A DNA stretch of 64,000 bases, from contig CM043971.1 of assembly GCA_014529385.2 (NCBI GenBank), forward strand, positions 94,775,840-94,839,839. The letters run 5' to 3'. Below, piece by piece: positions 11,090 through 22,929 of this stretch. The DNA comes from Adiantum capillus-veneris. Lineage: Eukaryota > Streptophyta > Polypodiopsida > Polypodiales > Pteridaceae. Position 1 is the first letter of the stretch. Each line of letters starts with the position of its first letter. The notes below the pieces were generated by a model. It was not told the origin of the DNA. It made no database searches and saw nothing but the letters and a program-made list of their open reading frames with translations. Position numbers and translations under genes: made by a program.

Positions 11090-12166
11090 CTAGACACAGC
11101 CAAAGAATAACAATCTGATGCATAAGATGCATGGCGAGATCATGAACGAGTATGACTAGACAATGGTGCATCCAATTTACTGTCACGCAAAGTGTACCAG
11201 CCATTTTGGCATACCTCTAGCCTGCTCATTTTCAGCCCTTTCCTCATCAAGTACATCATGTATATCTGCATTAGTAATAGGCTGATCTAAAACATTTTCA
11301 GAAACCCCCATAGGCTATACATTTTCCTCATTGGAACTTACATTCGTATTTCCACCACTTAAAAGAGGCAACAAAGTGTCATAAATGTTCTGTGAGCTTA
11401 CATTACTGTCTCTAGTACATGACAGCAAGGGCTGAACAGAATCTTCCACAAACACTACATCCCGAGAAACCAGAATACGTTTTGTTTGCGGATGATACAA
11501 CCTGTAACCTTTGCTTTCAGCACTATAACCTACAAAAATACATTTGACAGCCTTATCATCCAATTTTCTGCGGTGCACTTGTGGCACCAAAGCATATGCC
11601 AAACAGCCAAAAACACGCATGTGCTCAATAGAAGGTTTTCTATCATGCCATGCTTCATATGGAGTAATAGACTGCAAAGCTTTCGTAGGACACCTGTTAA
11701 GTACATAAGTGGCACACATGATAGCCTCAAGCCAAAAAGAATGCGGTAAAGCTTGACTTTTGACCATACATCGTGCCATTTCCGTCAGTGACCTGTTTTT
11801 CCTCTTAGCAACGCCATTTTGCTGAGGTGTATAAGGCACTGTACATTGGTGTTTTATCCCACGACTAGCCAGAAATGCATTAAATTCATGAGACATATAC
11901 TCCCCCCCTCGATCAGAACGGAGGGTGCCCATGGTACATTTCGAGACATTTTTAGCCATAGCCAGAAATTGTTTGAAGCACATAAAAACTTTGGACTTCG
12001 CGTTAAGCGTAAATACCCATGCATGCCTGGAGTAATCATCAATGAAAGTCACGAAGTATAGGTAATTGCCCAAGGAAGGAGTTTGCATGGGCCCACAAAC
12101 ATCACTATGCACAAGCTACAACCTGCATGTGGCCCGAACTGACCCATCCTTTGGAAATTTGGAACG
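11090..12166 (-). pseudogene. Copia A integrase core and linker
   Basis: The integrase core begins near LVHSDVCGPMQTPSLG (first Asp) and continues with FIDDYSRHAWV and LRSDRGGEYMSHEF (second Asp). In the third motif (QQNGVAKRKNR) the usual catalytic Glu is Lys: codon AAG at 11804-11806, where GAG is expected. Downstream is the standard YEAWHDRKPSIEHMRVFGC and YRLYHPQTKR. Two stops lie between the pre-integrase domain and the core, one at 11315-11317 and another near 11195. The part next to 11090 joins the RT piece at 1819 once the Tat element is removed. Confidence 0.92.
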
Positions 12167-13200
12167 CTACATCTTACCCAAAATACAACCTTCACAGACA
12201 TGTTTGACAGGTGCTTCAAGAGGCGGCAAAGAAGCAACCATATCAGATTTCTGCAAACGCAGCAAACTGGCAAAATTCAGATGACCAAAACGTGCATGCC
12301 AAAGTTTTGCATCTGAAATAGCCCTTGAATCTGCAACAGCATTTGCAAAATTTTGTCCACACTTGTCATACAAAGTGAGCTTATACAACCCATGGCACAA
12401 AAGCCTAGATGCAACAATTTCATCACCAAAACTGAGATCATGAATTGTACATCTGTCATCCACAAATTTGACTACAAGTCCAAGTCTAGCAAGTGCGGAT
12501 ACAGACAAGAGATTCTTCTTGATCCCAGGTACATAAAGTGCATCAACAAGTGTAAAGGAACTGCCATTAGCAACAGTGAGCACAATCTTTCCAACTCCCT
12601 GAACTGGATAAGAGGCGTTGTTGGCACAAGTGACTGAATTTCCATGAGGGACAGACTCGAGAGAGGTAAACAATTCACGATGTGAGGTAATGTGCTTTGT
12701 AGCACCACTGTCAAAATACCACACATGTGAATCTGCAGCAACTGACAAGCATGCATCATGGACAGCAGGATTGTAAGTGCACTCTACGCTAAAAGCCCAT
12801 TCTGCATCAACATCAGCAACACAGTCTCCTTTCACAGAAGACTCAACAATGGATGCATTTGTAGTGGAACCAGCATTTGCAGTGGAGCCACCCTCTTTCT
12901 TCTTAGCCTCTTTGGCCTTCAACTTAGGACACGACTTGATCAAGTGATCATTGGCTTTACAATAATGGCAACGCATCTTCTTTTTTCCCTTATCACTAGA
13001 ATTGCCAGACGAAGTACTGCCAGCAGAAGCATTAGGAACATAATTTTTGCCACTCGCAGCAGAACCATAAGAAGTGGCTGCATTGCTGTTACCACCCTTT
13101 CTTTGAGAAGCAATAAAAGCCTGTTCAACTGCACGCTGTCTAGTTTTTTCTTGACAGTGACTCTTGCAACAGCAATGTGCATAATGCATCAAGCTTAACA
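12167..13200 (-). pseudogene. Copia A gag C-terminus, protease and pre-integrase domain
   Basis: Zinc knuckle CHYCKANDHLIKSC (C-x2-C-x4-H-x4-C), then the aspartic protease with WYFDSGATKHI, then the integrase zinc region LWHARFGHLNFASL...CEGCILGKM. The frame relative to upstream gag changes near 13150, where the gag frame ends in a TAG and this frame takes over. That points to a small indel, so the apparent start of this frame is not a true start codon. Confidence 0.9.
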
Positions 13201-13814
13201 ACTTCTGGATTTCCTTGGGTCATCAGTCTCCAAGTACTAGAAAAAGTCTGGTAGGAATCTGGTAAGGCATCAAGAACAGTCTACACAAGGGAACTATCTG
13301 AAATGACTTCACCTGCAGAAATAAGCTGCTCATTGATATCCTTGACACTAGCAAGGAAAGTGTCCATATCATCCTCCTCATGCATAATCTTTGACTCTAG
13401 CTCTTTACATAGCAAAGCAATTTTAGCCTCATTGCGGCTTGCATAAAGACCTGTTAGAATATCCCAAGCCTGTTTTGCAGATTTTGCTGAACGGATGTGA
13501 GGAACAATGGTGCGCTTCACAGAAAATGCAATCAATGCATGAGCCTGCGCATCCTTAACATCCCAACGAGCTTGTTCTGCCGTAGGCAAAACAACTCTAA
13601 CAACTGCAATCCTTGCAGCAAGACTTGCAACATCCTCAACATCGCCTACATCCTCAGAACCAGGACGTACATCAATGCCCTGCACAATGTTCCAGACACC
13701 TTTTGACACAAGAACATGTTGCATCATATAAGCCCACATAGGGTAGTTGTCCCCATCCAACCTGTCCTCAGCACCAAACATCTTGAACACATCTGTGTTG
13801 TTGTTGTCAGCCAT
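13201..13814 (-). pseudogene. Copia A gag N-terminal part
   Basis: The start is ATG at 13814 (MADNNNTDVFKMFGAEDRLDG), followed by the UBN2-type gag pattern YPMWAYMMQHVLVSKGVWNIV and AKQAWDILTGLYASRNEAK. A TAG ends the first open piece at 13281-13283, after which the same frame continues (TVLDALPDSYQTFSSTW). Gag would form the particle shell. Confidence 0.9.
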
Positions 13815-14127
13815 GGTAAATGTTGCACCTGATGTGAAAACTGGCCGAAAATAGGAGAAATGGAGCGGGAACAACCTGTGCTATATAGCACAAACCGTAG
13901 AAGACTATAAGGCACCTGTTATGCAGAAAACGACACTGATAGAAATTCTACACAAAATGACGAAATAGTCTGTGCAGTACTGCCTGTAGTGGAAACGGAG
14001 GCCGAAATGAGCCCAAATCAAAATTCTGAGCAGACCTGCGAACGCTCGCCAAAGCTCACTGAAATCGGAGAAAGTGAGCAGGCGTGTGCTGGAGCAACTG
14101 GCGACTAAGCCCGGGAGGACGTGACCT

Positions 14128-14139
14128 GCTCTGATACCA
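14128..14139 (-). other. Primer-binding site of copia A (initiator Met tRNA)
   Basis: In element sense this is TGGTATCAGAGC, the standard initiator-tRNA-Met complement, two bases after the 5' LTR. The 13815-14127 leader between it and gag shows no gene. Confidence 0.9.
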
Positions 14140-14141
14140 AT

Positions 14142-14368
14142 TGTTGGAATTAGGGTTGCAGAGACACGCACACAGCTTGGAGAAGACGAATGAAGCTCAA
14201 GGCACACAATAGACAGTGTGTTTCTTAGTATGCAATGGAAAGATAGATAGCCCTAGAGTGACGGGCGTATATACAATGCACGGGGGAAAAAACCTCCTAA
14301 AGAGGGAAAAAATGCCCCGGCGGTCCTAGTGTGTTCACAGACATCACTACCACATGTATATGGTAACA
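14142..14368 (-). repeat. 5' LTR of copia A (227 bp)
   Basis: On the plus strand it runs TGTTGGAATT...GGTAACA. It is complete here and matches 1-182. The five bases after it (ATTCT) would be the target duplication; the other side is outside the window. Confidence 0.92.
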
Positions 14369-14373
14369 ATTCT

Positions 14374-14781
14374 TTCTCTAGACTCTGTTGTTGCAAATGA
14401 ATAGTAGAGAGAAAGCCAGTGATTATTGTCTTCAACAAGCAGAGACAAGGATGGAGAAAATGAAAAAGAGGCTGCCAGAGAAAGAGATTAAAGAGGGAGA
14501 TCTGGTGATGAAGTACGACTCTCGCTTGGATTTTACTTTTCAAAAGAAGTTGAGGGACAAATGGTTAGGTCCATACAGAGTGAAGCATGTATTTCCTAAT
14601 GGCACATATGAGTTGGAAAAATTTTCAGGGAACTTTAGCCCTATATAATAAATGGTTATAGATTGAAGAAATATTTTGAGAGGGATGTAGTTCCAGATGC
14701 AAATAGTCTCTTGATTGAGCATAAGTGCTCTACCTACAGGGTGGACAATGACGATAGACCGTTTTTGGCATGTACAAAGTA
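14374..14781 (+). pseudogene. Tail of an older Tat-like gypsy integrase
   Basis: This plus-strand remnant is the integrase C-terminal part of another gypsy element: EGDLVMKYDSRLD, DKWLGPYRVKHVF, NGTYELEKF. A frameshift near 14630-14645 follows, after which INGYRLKKYFERDVV continues to a TAG at about 14779-14781. The same order (WEGPFIIREKY, NGSYQLMEADG, TRVNGWRFKLYF) occurs in the Tat element at 3425-3718. Copia A inserted into this older element. Confidence 0.8.
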
Positions 14782-16040
14782 GCATGTATATGCATGTTCA
14801 TATGTACAAAAAGATGTAAATAAGTGAATTTTGGAGATTTGCAAAGTGGTTTCAAGTTTTTGAAAAGATGCAACGTGTATACATTGTGAATAGTCAGGTT
14901 TGTGTGCTAGCAGTCGGGCACATGTACTTGCCTAGATAGGGTATCGGGGCCTTGGATATGGTTCTTGGTGGCTTCTTTTGTCTCTAGGGAATGTGTTTGA
15001 GCTTTCTAGAATGTGAATAATGCAAGTGGGAAGTGTGGGCACTCTCATCCTGCCCGAAGAGTTTGGCACATGTAGTAACTGTCTATTTACGGTGCCTGAT
15101 CTGAGGTGATGCGTGCACTGCCTGAGAAGTGGTCAAAAATTGAATTTGGGTATTTGGAAAAGAGATTTAGGTATCAAGGATCAAGCATACAAAATTTGGT
15201 GAATTTTGGAGTCCGTTTGGGGTTTTTCCTGCGAAAAATGCCTGCCATGGGGTAAAAATTGTCCAAAATTGGGCCCAGAAAGGTTAAAAAATGGCCAAAA
15301 ATGGTGTGAAAATTCTTCAAAAATCCACATCAATCAATGTTCCATGATGGTCTCGGATTAGGGAAAACTTTTGAATCTAACACTCAGTACTTTCACCCCT
15401 CTGTGTGTGGAAGGAAGTACGGTTTCTACAGGTGGTCTAGTGCAGTCCTGTCGCGTTCGCGTATTGTTTTCAAGTGTGAGGAGAAGTGAATGAGAGATAT
15501 CTCTCTTTAATTTTGCACTTGAGAGAGTCTATGTAAGTTTTGAGGTTTCCATGGATGTGTGTGTGCAAGGAATTGAGGGAAGAAGGTTTGGCTTTCAGCA
15601 AGACTACGTGACCATGTATCGATGCCATTAGGGTTGGCGCTACTGTGAAGAGTCCAGCAGAGTGGAGTTAGGTGAAGGCTTTGCAATGGTTTGAGAGAGG
15701 AATTTTGTGGCTGGATTTTTTGAGTTTCTCATGGTTTTTCTTGTATATTTTGGTTACCATCAAGTGTGATTTCAAGTGTTGATCAACTAGACTCACCTTG
15801 TAGTGTCTACGGGCAGGCAAGGGCTTGTAGGTCGAGGAGTTTGGAGTTTGAATTGAGCTTGTGGGTAGTATTTTTATCGAGTTCTTGAGTGGTGGTGTGT
15901 GTGGTTTGGAGTTTAAGTAAGTTCCTTGTGTGGTGTTGAGTTGTCTGGGTGTGTGAGTGTGCCCACGATGTCTTTTGCTCCATCACCGTGTTTGTTGAGT
16001 ACCCTCTATTTTAAAGATACTATGATCCTTGTACTTAGCA
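14782..16040 (+). other. Non-coding, probable 3' flank or LTR of the older gypsy
   Basis: No reading frame of note. The sequence follows the pol tail directly and so probably belongs to that element, but I cannot find LTR ends or a second copy in the window. Confidence 0.3.
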
Positions 16041-16840
16041 CTTTGTTTTACATGAGATTAAGACCATAAGTTTTATAAAATTAATTGTTGGTAATCTTTG
16101 TGTATGACCCATATAGATTTGGTGTAATCAATTTATAGGCTTCATATAAGTCACATCAATGGTGTTTAATAACACGTCGTGTTTTTTGAGACACCATCAC
16201 TAGAAGCTTTATTGAAGTTTCAAAGCATTTATTAAAGTTTTTGGGAAACCATATCTAGAAGCTTTATACAAGTCTTTTTTTTCCAAAACTCACAAAAGTG
16301 AGTGATGTTGTATTAAAGGTATCAAAACCCGAGCCAGAGAATCCACAAGATCATAGGGATCTGGATTTTGAGACACCATAGCTAGAAGGTCTTTAAAAGT
16401 TTTTAATCATTTATTGCTAAAAATGTGGCATGTTAATATAGATACTTTTGCATAAGCATATATTTTTTGACACTAAATGGCACTACAGGTGCCATAGATG
16501 ACAAGCTATGGTCTTGGGTCATAGGATACTCAACAATATTTTTTATTTTTTCCATTTATCAAATAATAATTTGGGTGTTGTACGTACTATAGTGTAGTTG
16601 AAACTTGATAGTGTTTCAAAATTATGACTAGCTAGTTTCTCATACTTGAGATTAAGGTGACCAATTCTATGATAAGAGTTATTGGTGCTTTTTGTGTCTA
16701 GATACTATATTCAGGTTCGTATAATCAATCTATATGTTGCTTAATAGTCACATCATTTGGTGTTTTTTGACACCTTATTTTTTTAAAGAATCCATCATTA
16801 TGAGCTTTGATTGATGTTTTAAAGGATTTATCTTAAATGA
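16041..16840. repeat. Diverged direct repeat, spacing about 600 bp
   Basis: Two stretches (about 16045-16230 and 16645-16830) share a run of matching phrases in the same order: GAGATTAAG, TATAATCAATCTATA-like, AGTCACATCA, GGTGTTTTTTGA-like and an ACACC...GAAGCTTT-like part. Further weak copies of GAGACACCAT occur near 16190 and 16370. It looks like an old tandem duplication in AT-rich DNA. Confidence 0.4.
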
Positions 16841-18300
16841 ATCCTTTTGCAAGAACCTATATTGAAAGTTTTCTTATAAAAATCAATGCAAAAAAAACAA
16901 ATTTGGGTGCTAGAATCGTAAAATATCATCTAAATAAAGAGAAATTTAAGCTTAAATATAGTAAAATAACAAGATCATAAGATGCCAATTTAGCAGTTGG
17001 GAAACAAGATTTTCCCAATTTATCTAAAGTTGTGCTATATTTGCAAAGTTTTTGAGGGAAGGGTTTGAGAGCCATCATTGGAAACATGCATGGAAGAAGA
17101 TAGGCGAGTACGGTGCAAGTTGTATCCCTTCTAATGTCTGAGTTTGAAAGCTTTGGTGCAAATATCTTTACTGCATTTTCACTGGATATTGCTAGACATG
17201 CACTCTCATGGGAAGGGTAGGAGAGCCTCACAAAAGGGAATCAAATTGCGTTGACATGTAGAAAGGAAGCGGTTGGTGGGGAGCATGGGCATAGAGAGGT
17301 AAATGCTTTTAGAAAATTTGGTAATCATAGGTCTAAGAAATCGTTTTAGTTTACGAGTGAGTAGCCATTAAATCTTAGTAAAACATAAAATATTGTTTAT
17401 ATGACACTTGGTGAGATGTAATTAGAATCCATTAACATTTGACACACACAACTAAAAGCATGCATTGTTGGTACAAAAAAAGGACCTTTCTTGTTTCTAC
17501 CCAATTGGTACTTCTACATATGTCTAGGTTGTTTTTGAGGTAACCTTCTTTTTACTCTAAATGTAATCACTTTAGGAGGGAGTGTATTAAAAATGTATAC
17601 ACCACTCCTTTGAAAGAGAATGTGGGTGGGGCAATCATGGATGAGAGTTGTATGTTTGAATTTGTGTGATTGAGGCTGACACTATCTCTACTACATCAGT
17701 GGCTTTGAACCTCTCTCATAGACAACATCTGTGTTAATGCTTTTTGAGAAAAGTATTTGCACCTCTCCTACAAGCAGCAAAGGATTTGCGCCACCAGCTA
17801 GGAAGGTCTCCGGTTGTGCACCATCACCATAATGAGGATTTCTACAAGGAAGGCTATTGCTAGAGCACCACCTGACAAGGGGAAGAAGCCTAGGTCCATG
17901 GATGCAAGCTCCCCCCCCCATAGGTTCAAAATCTCCTCGGAGAATAAAGACCAAACATATGAGCTAGCAAGTGGAGCTTCTCTTTGGAGAAATCAGCTAA
18001 GTATGGAGCAATTTTTGGTAAGGACAAGACTCAATCATCTACAAAATCCACAGCTTCGTGTTCCTCCTTTTCATGTGTACGCTATTGTGTTGTGTCACTG
18101 ACACATGTTTTCTTTCATGAAAAGTAGCTATTGCCATTTGAAGGTTTTAAGGTTTTGAGCCCTATGTTTATTCTTCTTAAATTGCATGCATGCATGCAAG
18201 TGCATGTCTGGTATCTTAAGAGCTCTGCCTTTTCTTTTTGCATTGCATGCATGCAAGTATATGTGCTATGAGCCGAAAACAAATTTAAACATTTATAGGG
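16841..18300. other. No recognisable gene
   Basis: AT-rich sequence. Two frames of about 100 codons (16926-17231 minus, 17814-18101 plus) have no motif that I recognise and no clear start context. I do not call them genes. Confidence 0.5.
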
Positions 18301-18309
18301 AAGTGAATG

Positions 18310-19790
18310 TTAATATATAAAATGAGGCACTCTAGTACCAAATTTGGTACTTTAAAGTACCAAATTTGGCAATTTACAGTACCAAAGTTTTCATTGGCAA
18401 GATCATCCATGTGATAAAGTGAAGTTCAAAATCTTTCTACTGAGTTCTACATTATTGAAATGTCTCCAAAATAAATGCATATAGGAAGCATGATTAGGTG
18501 TTTGGTTTGGTAGAATAAGGGCATGTCTAATGAGCTTCGTGTTTTCACATTGCAAGAAAAAACAAAATGGAGGAATACTCTATTCTAACCAAGGTTTTCT
18601 ATATAGCCTAGAGAACTATGAAGTGAAATTTTCAAAACTAAAGCAGAAAAATCCTTGCAATGGCGAGTACATCAAAGAGGTGGAGGCTAATTTGAGATCC
18701 AGTCGAGGCCAGCTCTGTCAACCTGGAAATAATGAGGACATGAAGAAGCTTGAGAAGGAGGTTGATCTACAACAAGTAATTCTTGACATCCATGCCTTGA
18801 GAAAGTGCTTTTGGTATTCTTGGCAGCTTTTGATAATGCTAATAACTTCTATTTTCTACTGCATTGGTAGTTCTAATACATTTAGTGGTTCATGGAATTT
18901 TTTGGTACTTCAATCAATTTTCTTAGTATTGGTAGATTCTAGTAGGTCAAACAGGGTTGGCGGTTCTAAATTTTTTTGGTAGTTTGTCTTATTTGTAAAA
19001 GATCTTGGTGATTTTTTAGTATCTGTAAATCTTGATTTGGTAGTTTTGTTAGTGTTTGGTCCTCTTGCTTCTTTAGGGTAGTTGAATATTTTAGGTAGAT
19101 TTGTAGCTTCAGGTAGATTTTTTGAATATTTTTTATGCTATTTTGGTAGTTTTTGTTCATATTGGTAATTTTTGGGTCTTTTGGGCTCTACTTTTTTGTT
19201 TTGTTATCTTCTATCATGTTGTTTTTCGATGTTTGGTAGTCTAGTAATTTTTCTATTTTAGTAGTTTTGCCAGTCTTGATAGTCTTCATAGTTTTGGAAG
19301 TTCTGGAGACAATGGTAGTTTTGGTTGTGTTGCTAGCACCTCTAACCCCTTTCTGAAATATTTTGGTAGTTTTTGGTCATGCTTTGGTAATTTATGGTGT
19401 GGACCTAGCAAGGTTGTTTTGGTAGTTTAGGTTATGCTTGGGTAGTTTATTTTTGTCTTCGGTGTAATTATAATGATTTTGGTACCGGCTGGTATCTTTT
19501 GGTACTATTCTGGTCTCCCATTTTTGGTGGTTTATGGTTTTTTTTATCAATGGTGTTTTGGTGGTATTGGTAGTTATGGTACCTTTTGACAAGGCTCTTT
19601 TGGTGGTTGCTAGGGTTTTTGGTTTCTCTTCCTTCTACTAATTGGTAGCTCATGGTTTTGATTTGGTTGTACTTTTTGTATTTCATGGTTGTGTTTTGTC
19701 ATTCATGCCGTGGTAGTTTTTGTTAATTTTTGGTACTACTTGGTAGTATGATGCCTTCAATACTTCATGTTAGCTTTTGGGTACTATTTT
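18310..19790. repeat. TTTTGGTAG / TACCAAATTTGGTA-rich region (left block)
   Basis: Near 18335-18385 the palindromic string TACCAAATTTGGTA occurs, with a second TACCAAATTTGG close by. From about 18890 to 19790 the plus strand is a degenerate field of TTTTGGTAGT and TTGGTAC. Similar motifs recur near 21330-21400, 22480-22790 and 24420-24930 but are not conspicuous elsewhere. Density and two-sided placement resemble the subterminal repeats of a DNA transposon. A 150-codon frame at 18530-18982 (EVEANLRSSRGQ, KKLEKEVDLQQV) is unrecognised. Confidence 0.5.
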
Positions 19791-19804
19791 GGGACTACTT
19801 CTAT

Positions 19805-20080
19805 TGCTGTTGCTTGGCAACAAGCTGACTTTGATATATGGGAGGCAACATGGAAGGAAACACAAGAACGCATCCTCTTTGTGAAGGAGATGATTGTTGA
19901 TTTTAGGCTTGGGAGAGAGATTCATGTTATATCCTAGGCCCAATGTTGTTGATTCAGTGGGTATAATCCACGTGTTTGGCATGAGTGTTGCATGTGGTGA
20001 GATGCTGGAGTTGACAAGGATTGTGAGAACTTTGAACTTCTCAAGTGACAACATCAATATCACCCCCTTTACTTAAGTGC
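19805..20080 (+). pseudogene. Short coding-like fragment, weakly Alba-like
   Basis: A frame ending at 20076 reads YPRPNVVDSVGIIHVFGMS then VACGEMLELTRIVRTLNF. The pattern of a hydrophobic strand, a Gly, and a helix with an L-E-L...IV spacing recalls the Alba nucleic-acid-binding fold. I cannot confirm this by eye, and the part upstream (DIWEATWKETQERILFV) is in another frame. It may be an exon of the pseudogene that continues at 20331. Confidence 0.25.
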
Positions 20081-20096
20081 TTTGTTACAAAGTAGG

Positions 20097-20160
20097 GATC
20101 ATTGTGACAAACATGGCTGTACTATGATGATCATTGTGACAAACCTGGTTGTACTATGGT
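20097..20160 (+). repeat. Tandem repeat, 2 x 32 bp
   Basis: Two adjacent 32-base units begin GATCATTGTGACAAAC and end GTACTATG(A/G)T, identical at 29 of 32 positions; GATC of a third unit follows. Confidence 0.85.
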
Positions 20161-20330
20161 GATCTTTGAGGTGGAAAAGTCCTAGGTCATTGGACATCAT
20201 GTTATGAAGAGTGTGTGTGTGTGTGCATGTTTTGCAAACCATATGCTTACCTAAACTAAATGTGTGATTTTTTGTAATTACGTGATGTCTTTCTCTATTT
20301 TGACAAAGGAAAAGGAGGATGGTCTAGCGG

Positions 20331-21117
20331 TTGGGCCCAAGTGGAAGAAATGGAGAGGCAGTCAAGGATGGGCGGGGTGTCTCAAAGTCTGCTATAAGTA
20401 CTCTATGGGAGGAGGATGAGATTACTAAAGAGATAGAGGATGTTCTCTATGATTTGAGGTATGGTAGTGTGGAAGGAAAAGAGACTAAGAAAGGACAACA
20501 CTTTGATACCATGGAGACATTGAAGGAAACAGTGAACGAAATAGTTACTCTGAGGACAAAGATGCTAAAAGGACTAAAAACAATGTGGAGGTAAAGTCCC
20601 TCACATAGTAGAGATGGATGTTGTCGAACCAAATGTTGCTGACACAAAGACTAGAGATCAAATCACTAACAAGGATGAGAACAGGCAAAGGGAAGGTGCA
20701 ATAGCCAAGAAGGAGAATAAGAACCTAAAGAAGAAGGAGAAGAGGACAAGCACAAGGGGGAAGCCAATAAGGAGGATGAGAGGGCGGCCAAGAAGGGGTT
20801 GGAAGCCAAGAAGGGGGATGAGGGGGATTCCAATATGGGGGTGGATTCCAAGGAGGGGAAATGGGTAGATGAGTCCAAGAAATGGAAGGGAACAAGACAA
20901 GAAGGGGGAAGATGTAGAAAGGGGAAAGGCAATCAATGCAAATAATAGTGATAGGGCCAAGGATGCCAAGGAGGAAGTGGTAGTAGATGATTCAAAAGTA
21001 GACATTACCAACGATGGTGTGGATCCAAGTGTTGGTGATGCTGTAGAAAATCCGATAAGTGATTTTATTGATTTAGTGACCCTATTGGAGTTTTTTTGTG
21101 GGCAAAGAAAGAAGTGA
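20331..21117 (+). pseudogene. Highly charged coding-like region upstream of the phosphatase
   Basis: Three open stretches in more than one frame encode Lys/Glu/Asp-rich protein: EEDEITKEIEDVLYDL, KKENKNLKKKEKR and then AKDAKEEVVVDDSKVDI. The purine-rich plus strand and the frame changes suggest a decayed exon that coded a disordered charged linker. It lies just upstream of the phosphatase piece, as the acidic exon does in the pseudogene at 46036-46743. No domain is recognisable in it. Confidence 0.4.
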
Positions 21118-21499
21118 AACCATGCCTATGTCCACTTGTCTTTTCGATGCAAACTGTATCCCTTCTTACATGCTTATGTATTTTGCACAATCTGCTTTTC
21201 ATTTCACTGAATCAAATCAACTTTTGGCCTATGTCTTTCATCTCTTGTTCTCTCTATGGTATTTTGATATGTTCAGCTTGTAATTGTGTTCCATTGTTAC
21301 TATTCATTTCCAAACTAAGTACTACACACTACAATACCAATTTGGTACTATTTAGTACCAAATTGATTCTATGGAGCTCCAAATTTGATACTTTTTAGTG
21401 ACATACCAATCCTCTTTTTTAATATGATAATTGCACTGTCTATTTTCTTTGTCTATTTGCCTCCACTCATTTGGATTGTTGGTATTGTAGTAAAATCTT

Positions 21500-22240
21500 G
21501 GTGGCTAGATGAGCCACTAGCAAACACGGGGCTCGAGGGTGATGTGGCTACTAAACCCGGGAGGTTTATTGTGCTTGATCTCAATTGGGTTTGACAAGAA
21601 GCTCCAACCATGGATCGTCAATGTCTATAGATTGCTAATTTATCTTGTAAGGCCAAATGCTAATGAGATCATACTAACTCTTAAAAATAAATCCAAGATA
21701 ATTTTTTGTTCCTATTGCAAAAGGACAAAATTGGTAGATATGTTGAATGCTTGCGTCCCCCAACATGTGAGATAAAGTATTTTGTAAGTAACTCATGTGA
21801 GCCTTGAGTGTTTCAAAGGTTAAGTTACGCATGCTTCAACCTCCTTTTGGCATGGCAGATATACTCTCCTAAGATGAATGTGAGACCTGGCAACAGAGTA
21901 TGGCAAAGGTGCCACACATGCCCAAAAATGTGGGCAACAAGCTTGTTTACGTGAAGAACCTACAAAAAGTGTGGGTAAGGCACCCGTAGTTTGATGCTAG
22001 CAACACAATTCTAGTGGATGATTGTAGATACAAGCCACTCAAAAATAACTGTGAGAATTGTCTTGGAATTAGATCATACTACCCCGTGGTGGTAGGTCAA
22101 GAATACCCTTTTTATTTGGTGAACATCATTATATGGTGGTTGCTTGGATGGATACATGGTCAAAAACCAATAACGTAAGCTCACAAGAACCCAATCTTTG
22201 ACATAGAAGATGAAATTTATGGGTATGTTGTTGATAACTT
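21500..22240 (+). pseudogene. NLI-interacting-factor-like (FCP1-type HAD) phosphatase remnant
   Basis: Two exon-like pieces. The first has GRFIVLDLN at about 21560, the place of the HAD nucleophile motif (a frameshift follows directly), then VYRLLIYLVRPNANE and KIIFCSYCKRTKLVDML. The second, after a possible acceptor near 21860, has GNKLVYVKNLQKVWV, FDASNTILVDDCRYKP and NCLGI. The pattern 'LQKVW...ASNT(I/L)L(V/I)DD..YK' is typical of plant NLI-interacting-factor-like phosphatases. Several stops and at least one frameshift make it a pseudogene. The short DLN at motif I differs from the DxDxT of active phosphatases. Confidence 0.65.
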
Positions 22241-22479
22241 CATATAGATGGAGGATTACTCTTATAGATTTGAGCCCATTGACCTAGGATATTCTTGAAT
22301 TGTTGTACTTGGTGAGATTTTGTATCACAACACATAATATCCAATGGAAACCCAACTTTTTGGTACATTGTCTTGGGATCTTGATCTCTAGTGTCTTTTC
22401 TTGTGTTGTCTAGTAGTTGGTATTTTAAAAGCATATTTGTTGAAATCCATGACATTGGTGTTAATGTAATGGTGAAAAA

Positions 22480-22790
22480 ATAAAAAATTTGATGCTAGCA
22501 TAGTACCAAACTTGGTGTTATTCTATAAACAATTTGATACTAGAACATTACCAAACTTGGTGCAATGTACTACCAAACTTGGTGCTAAGCAATACCAGAC
22601 TTGGTGCTATGAAGTACCAAATTTTATACTTCTTTTCATCACTTTGGTATTGGTTATCTCCCTTTTGGTACATGAAATTATCCAAAGAATTCCACCGTAA
22701 ACGTTTTGTATAGCTTGCCATCACCTTGGTGTTGGTTACCTCCCTTTTGGTACTTGTTAGTATTATTTTGGTACTAGTTAGGGGCAAGGG
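22480..22790. repeat. ACCAAACTTGGTG repeat cluster
   Basis: Four near-copies of the palindrome-like ACCAAACTTGGTG occur at about 22504-22605. Two copies of a longer unit follow about 82 bp apart near 22635 and 22718 (CATCAC(T/C)TTGGT(A/G)TTGGTTA and CTCCCTTTTGGTAC). Confidence 0.7.
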
Positions 22791-22929
22791 TGTAGAGCTT
22801 GATAGTTAATGTGAAACAATCTCAAATACTAAACAAAGGAAGTGAATAATAACAAGAAAAATTGTGAATTATGAGGCGAAAAAAATGTGTTCTATCTAGG
22901 AGAAAAACCCCACCTAGGGGTTCTAGAAT

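Noticed and set aside
16926-17231. 101-codon frame on the minus strand
   Set aside because: No recognisable motif and AT-rich non-coding context; within the length expected by chance.
17814-18101. Plus-strand frame starting with a basic H3-tail-like stretch (STRKAIARAPPDKGKK)
   Set aside because: Resemblance to a histone tail is compositional only; no histone-fold helices follow.
18966-19686. Asn/Lys/Gln-rich frames on the minus strand
   Set aside because: They are the reverse reading of the TTTTGGTAG motif field.
20614-21011. Membrane-type protein on the minus strand (Leu/Pro/Ser-rich)
   Set aside because: It is the shadow of the purine-rich charged region on the plus strand.
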